Shown piece by piece: positions 40,066-64,000 of a DNA stretch of 64,000 bases. Source of the DNA: Palaemon carinicauda (Eukaryota > Arthropoda > Malacostraca > Decapoda > Palaemonidae); the NCBI RefSeq assembly GCF_036898095.1, contig NC_090729.1:61762751-61826750 (forward strand), written 5' to 3'. The position numbers and the translations under genes were made by a program. Every line of letters starts with the position of its first letter. Within the stretch, counting starts at the first letter, position 1. The notes beneath the pieces were generated by a model. It saw only the letters and a program-made list of their open reading frames with translations, was not told the DNA's origin and did not search any database.

Positions 40066-42225
40066 GGTTCTCCAGTCGGGACATGTGATCATGCCTTGAT
40101 TTCATTAGTAGTGAAGACTGAGTAGCCTGTCCCTGATATATAACACTCTTGTAAAATTTACATGAAATCCCAAGCAGACTCGAATGGGATTTTGCATGAT
40201 CTTTCGTGCTTGAATTGGTCACAATTATATAGTTGTGTAAATCCTGTTGTCCCTTTGAATGAGAATCTAGTCAACATAATTGATAGGAGTATCCCTTCTC
40301 GTGTGCTAAGGTACCAAGTGAAGGACAAACCATGGTTCAATGATGATTGTAGACATGCTTATTTGGAGAAGCGGGAGGCCTATCACCTTTGGAAAGGTAA
40401 CAGATTAGAATTGACTTGGAACAACTATACTCAGCTTCGAGCTTTTGCTCAGGGAGCATATGCCTCAACTGAAAAGGAGTACAATTTAACCATAAAAAAC
40501 CTTTCTGGTACAACTCAGGAACATAAATGGTGGTCTACCCTTAAATCTGCACTCTTTGGTGTAGATGCAACAGTTCCTCCTTCATTTAACCAGATGGCTC
40601 AGTCACTCACTGTCCAAAGGAAAAGGCAACCGTTTTGACTGATGTTTTTGACAGTAAACAGGGTAATGAAAAACCTGAGCTTCCTCATTCCTGTTTTCCT
40701 GAGGCTAAACTAACTAGTTTAGCTTTTCGATCTCGTGAGATTAAAGATCTGTTGATGGACCTTGATGCTTATGGAAGTGTAGACCCAAATGGTATTTTTC
40801 CTTTGTATTTCATAAAGACAGCAGATTTCTTAGCTCCAAAGTTATCTGTTATTTTGTGCAAGTTGGCAAGAAGAGGAGCTTTTAGCACTTTTTGGAGAAT
40901 TGGTAATGTTACTCCTCTATATAAATGTGTTTGTGGCACCTCAAGTCCCACTGATTACCACCCTATTTCCATAACTCCCATGTTATCTAAAGTTTTTGAA
41001 CATTCTCTGGCAAAACGTCTTAATAGGTTTGCGGAAGGTAATCATCTATTCCCTAGATTGCATTTTGGTTTTCGTAAAGGCCTTGGAGCATGTGATGCCC
41101 TTCTTACAATCTCCAATGCTGTACAGAAATCCCTTGATTGTGGTCAGGAAGTTCATATGATTGGCCTTGATTTTAGTGCTGCCTTTGACCGTGTTGATCA
41201 TTAGGCCCTTGTTTTCAAACTGAAACAGTTGGGAGTGGATGGGTCATTTCTTAGCTTTATTATTGATTTTTTAAGTAATAGATCACTAAGAGTTGTTGTT
41301 GATGGGAACCATAGTGAGTATAGGAATGTGACATCCGGTGTTCCATAGGGTAGTGTTTTTAGCCCATTACTTTCCATACTATATACACAAGACATGTGTT
41401 TTGGCCTAGAAAACAAGCTTGTTGCATATGCAGATGATGCTACTCTCTTTGCATCAATTCCATCCCCTGAATGTAGACCTGGGGTTGGTGAATCCCTTAG
41501 CTAAAATTAGTGCATGGTGCAAATTATGGGGTATGAAGTTGAATCCTAACAAAACTCAAAGTACGATTGTAAGTAGGTAAAGGACGGTGGCTCCTCAACA
41601 TCCGGATCTCAGTATTAATAATGTTTCTTTAAATTTGTATGACTCTTTTAAAATTTTAGGTGTGATTCTCAACAGCAAATTTGCTTTTGAGAAATACATT
41701 AGGTCTGTGTCTTCTTCATTTGCACAAAAAAAATGGCTTATTGAGAAAGTCTTTTGAGATTTTCAGTGATCAATCTATTCTGAAGAAGTTTTTCAATTCT
41801 TTCATTCTACCTTGTTCTGAGTATTGTTCTCCTGTCTGGTGTTCAGCTGCTGATTCTCATCTTAATTTTTTGGATAGAAACTTGCGGTCTATTAAATTTC
41901 TTATTCTTGATCTAGATATTAATCTTTGGCACCGTCGTTCAATTAGTTCATTATGCATGTTGCATAAGATTTTTCATAACTCTGACCATCCTTACATTCA
42001 GATCTCCCTGGACAATTCTATTCTGTTCGTAATACTAGGCAGGCAGCTAATTCTAATAGCCAGGCCTTCTCCATCTTGAGGCTCAATACTACAGAGTATT
42101 CTAGAAGTTTTATTCCAGCTGTTACCAATTTGTGGAATGATATTCCTAATCGGGTAGTTGAATCACTAGAACTTCAAAAGTTCAAAGTTGGAGCGAATGT
42201 TTTTATGTTGACTAGGCTGACATGA
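40066..42225 (+). pseudogene. LINE-A reverse transcriptase part of the ORF
   Basis: It continues the LINE frame after the Gypsy insertion. Visible segments include KDKPWFNDDCRHAYLEK, the reverse transcriptase palm (FLAPKLSVILCKLARRG, LHFGFRKGLGACDALLTI, MIGLDFSAAFDRVDH), and YADD at 41427-41438 in VAYADDATLFA. The C-terminus (FKVGANVFMLTRLT) stops at TGA 42223-42225. In-frame stops lie in 40120-40150, at 41202 and near 41347. There are frame changes near 40585, around 41480-41510 and beyond. In active copies this enzyme copies the element RNA at the nicked target. Confidence 0.88.
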
Positions 42226-42453
42226 GTCTTTATTATTTATATATGACATATCTGTTTTTGACGTTGTTGATAGTTTATATGGGACATGTCTGTTCTGACG
42301 CTGTTACTGTTTTTAGAATGATATATTGTTAATTTATTCTCATCATTCATTTATTTTCTTATTTCCTTTCTTCACTGGGCTAATTTTCCCTGTTGGAGCC
42401 CTTGGGCTTATAGCATATTGCTTTTCCAACTAGGGTTGTACCTTGGCTAGTAG
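42226..42453 (+). mobile_element. LINE-A 3' UTR
   Basis: It contains ttttccctgttggagccc and ttttccaactagggttgta, recurring near 35610, 47000, 53140, 60890 and 61400. It ends directly against a (TA)n array, where other copies end in (TAA)n. Confidence 0.85.
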
Positions 42454-44208
<1,755 letters not shown>

Positions 44209-44517
44209 AGCCTGCCATACACTCACAGTTTTAACTGACAAGTCGCTGAAATGACAGTCCTGTCGGATATCGAGAGTTTTCACAAACTTCAGTTGTGCCA
44301 TCCGTCTAACCTGTGTTGACACCCAGCCAGCACCCTAGAAACATCTCTTATTCCTTAACATCTGCCCAGCTTAGTTGACGTGCACGAAATAAAAACACCA
44401 AAAATAAATGGTTTGAACACTGGTTCTCTGGCAAGAGAGATTTCTCCTCTAAATTTTACTATGTAATGAAGTATTACTAACATGAGGAGAAAGTGTAAAA
44501 GTTAATATAAATAAATA

Positions 44518-44563
<46 letters not shown>

Positions 44564-44719
44564 TGTGTGTGTGCGCGTGTATATAAATTTGTATGTGTAT
44601 TTATCTATTCGAACACAGATGGTTCTGTGGCATATAGCAAAAGGACATGACTCACTAAATTATAATATATAATGCAGTAGTACTAACATGAGGCATAGGC
44701 TTACTTTTAAAAGTTGATA

Positions 44720-44818
<99 letters not shown>

Positions 44819-45503
44819 CCTTTATACCTAAATAGCAATAAACGGTTAAACACATTTAGAATAGTGAAAATAGGTCTATTACTAATTTGTCAATATGCAT
44901 ATCAAAAGAACGTTAATTTAGTCGGCTTGTTATTTGTTCGTAATGGCAAATGCACAAAATATATACATTATAATGCTTAAATGTCTCGAAGAAAAACCTA
45001 GTGCTGGTTTTCTCTGGAAAAGATTCTGTGCTTATCGTTATATAATTTAGTCTTATCCGTTCCCTGCTTATGTTCTGAATTTTGGAAACATTGTATATCT
45101 CAATGTGAATTAATGACTATTTTGATATCCTTATCAGCATTTTCATGTCTGTCAGAATAATCTTAACTATTCATTTTTTAAGTGTTGGGTAACCCCTATA
45201 AATAACGATAAATTCAGAACCAAATCGCTTATCCTCTCGGAACAGAGCCACTGCATCAGTTTCAATTCATATGTTGCACTGAGGGCAAGACTACAGGAAA
45301 CTACATACACGTCCAAACTGGCTGCCAGATCACGAGAACGGACGGCTAGATTTCCACCATTCGCTTTAGTTCATCCAATGGCCTTTGCGGCTTCCCTTCA
45401 GTTCAAAATATCCCTTTTCACGCTCAAACTGGCCTGAACAAACCGGTTAAATCGGGTTTCCTCGCTCGGCTTCTGAGTTAAAGCTATGAGTGTATGGTTG
45501 GCT
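44209..45503. mobile_element. Candidate 1.3-kb terminal-inverted-repeat element
   Basis: Arms of 37 bp at 44209-44245 and 45467-45503 are inverted copies at 30 of 37 positions (shared core CCATACACTCA). No transposase ORF is seen inside; the interior holds two (TA)n runs (44524-44562 and 44724-44814). The flanking target duplication is unclear, so the ends are approximate. Confidence 0.4.
44724..44814. repeat. (TA)n microsatellite
   Basis: About 90 bp of TA repeats; a shorter (TA)n/(GT)n run lies at 44524-44578. Confidence 0.97.
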
Positions 45504-46032
45504 TAAGAGGGCAAACTGAGATTGGCTACACTTCTGAATTTTTGGTACCAGGCACCAATGAAGAATTCTACCAGCGGGCTAAAGGCTGAAAGTGTTATGG
45601 ACAAGGTTGATATTTCCCTAATTTACAATGCATGCGAGAATATTAGTTAACGCACATACTCATGCATATAAGCAAACTCTTTATTTACTTTATAATCTAA
45701 AATAAGAATAAAATATTCATCAAATTGGTTGGAGAATTTATTTTTCATTTTAAGATTTGGCACTGGAAATTTCAAAGATAGACAAATAATCATAAACTTT
45801 TTCGTAGCTTCTGATTGATATTATGATTAAAGCACATCACCATAAGAAACCCTTTTGGATAATGCCTCTGGAATACATAATCCTAGATATAAATGAATAT
45901 TCTCAATATTTTTAGTGTGTGTGTTAGGTCTTGCTCTCCAGAACAGTTAAGACTATCAAACCAAAAGATAAGAGCAATGCTGAACACACAATTCTAAATA
46001 CAGATAAATATTCTCAAAACTCTTAGGTTGGG
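45504..46032. other. 3' flank of the acyltransferase gene
   Basis: This should hold the 3' UTR on the minus strand. A minus-strand AATAAA (plus tttatt at 45680-45685) about 350 bases after the stop could be the poly(A) signal; in AT-rich DNA this is weak evidence. No other gene was seen. Confidence 0.35.
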
Positions 46033-62650
<16,618 letters not shown>

Positions 62651-62666
62651 CTGAAATTAAAAAATT

Positions 62667-63867
<1,201 letters not shown>

Positions 63868-63871
63868 TATG

Positions 63872-64000
<129 letters not shown>

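Noticed and set aside
44240..45500. Additional exons of a host gene in the moderately GC-rich block
   Set aside because: No continuous frame with splice sites or recognisable motif was found, and the block lies downstream of the acyltransferase stop.

Overview
The window is eukaryotic, intron-bearing nuclear DNA from an invertebrate, most likely a decapod crustacean of the shrimp or prawn type. This is an inference from long (TA)n arrays at more than a dozen sites, crustacean-like LINE and SINE families, and one split host gene surrounded by transposons. No rRNA, canonical tRNA gene, CRISPR array or bacterial operon was seen.

Layout. (1) 1-17160 is one giant tandem array of a 66-bp unit (about 260 copies). 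Its last 450 codons are an uninterrupted plus-strand frame that leaves the array into a short unique tail and a stop at 17189-17191. The opposite strand is open over the same DNA. (2) 17598-24428 is a structurally complete BEL/Pao LTR retrotransposon with 728-bp LTRs that look identical and a 5-bp target duplication (ATATC); its gag-pol is split over several frames. (3) 26281-29017 is a decayed piggyBac element with TTAA at both ends and a broken transposase. (4) 33391-42453 is a three-level nest. A LINE (here LINE-A) whose ORF starts with a 2A-like motif is split by a CsRn1-like Gypsy element (34850-40061, target duplication GGTT). The Gypsy 5' LTR is in turn split by a 676-bp internally deleted derivative of LINE-A. 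(5) 46033-62650, minus strand, holds the last seven coding exons of a host multi-pass acyltransferase of the nose-resistant-to-fluoxetine (nrf-6) type. Splice phases agree across all six introns, and the 5' end lies beyond the right edge. The introns contain a 3.2-kb TTAA element made largely of 374-bp tandem repeats, pieces of a second LINE (LINE-B), SINEs, a 4-kb minisatellite of 82-bp units, and a 67-bp duplication that copied a splice acceptor. (6) 62950-63867 is a palindromic mariner remnant.

The only confidently functional host gene is the acyltransferase. Most other DNA is mobile-element or tandem-repeat sequence, and the nesting gives a relative chronology: LINE-A, then Gypsy, then the short LINE-A derivative; and LINE-B, then the TTAA element. 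Microsatellites sit directly against retroelement ends at many loci, suggesting the two kinds of repeat are linked. The best candidates for something undescribed are the 66-bp array and its possible repeat protein, the TTAA element with a tandemly amplified interior, and two small inverted-repeat elements that each carry a tRNA-like B box.
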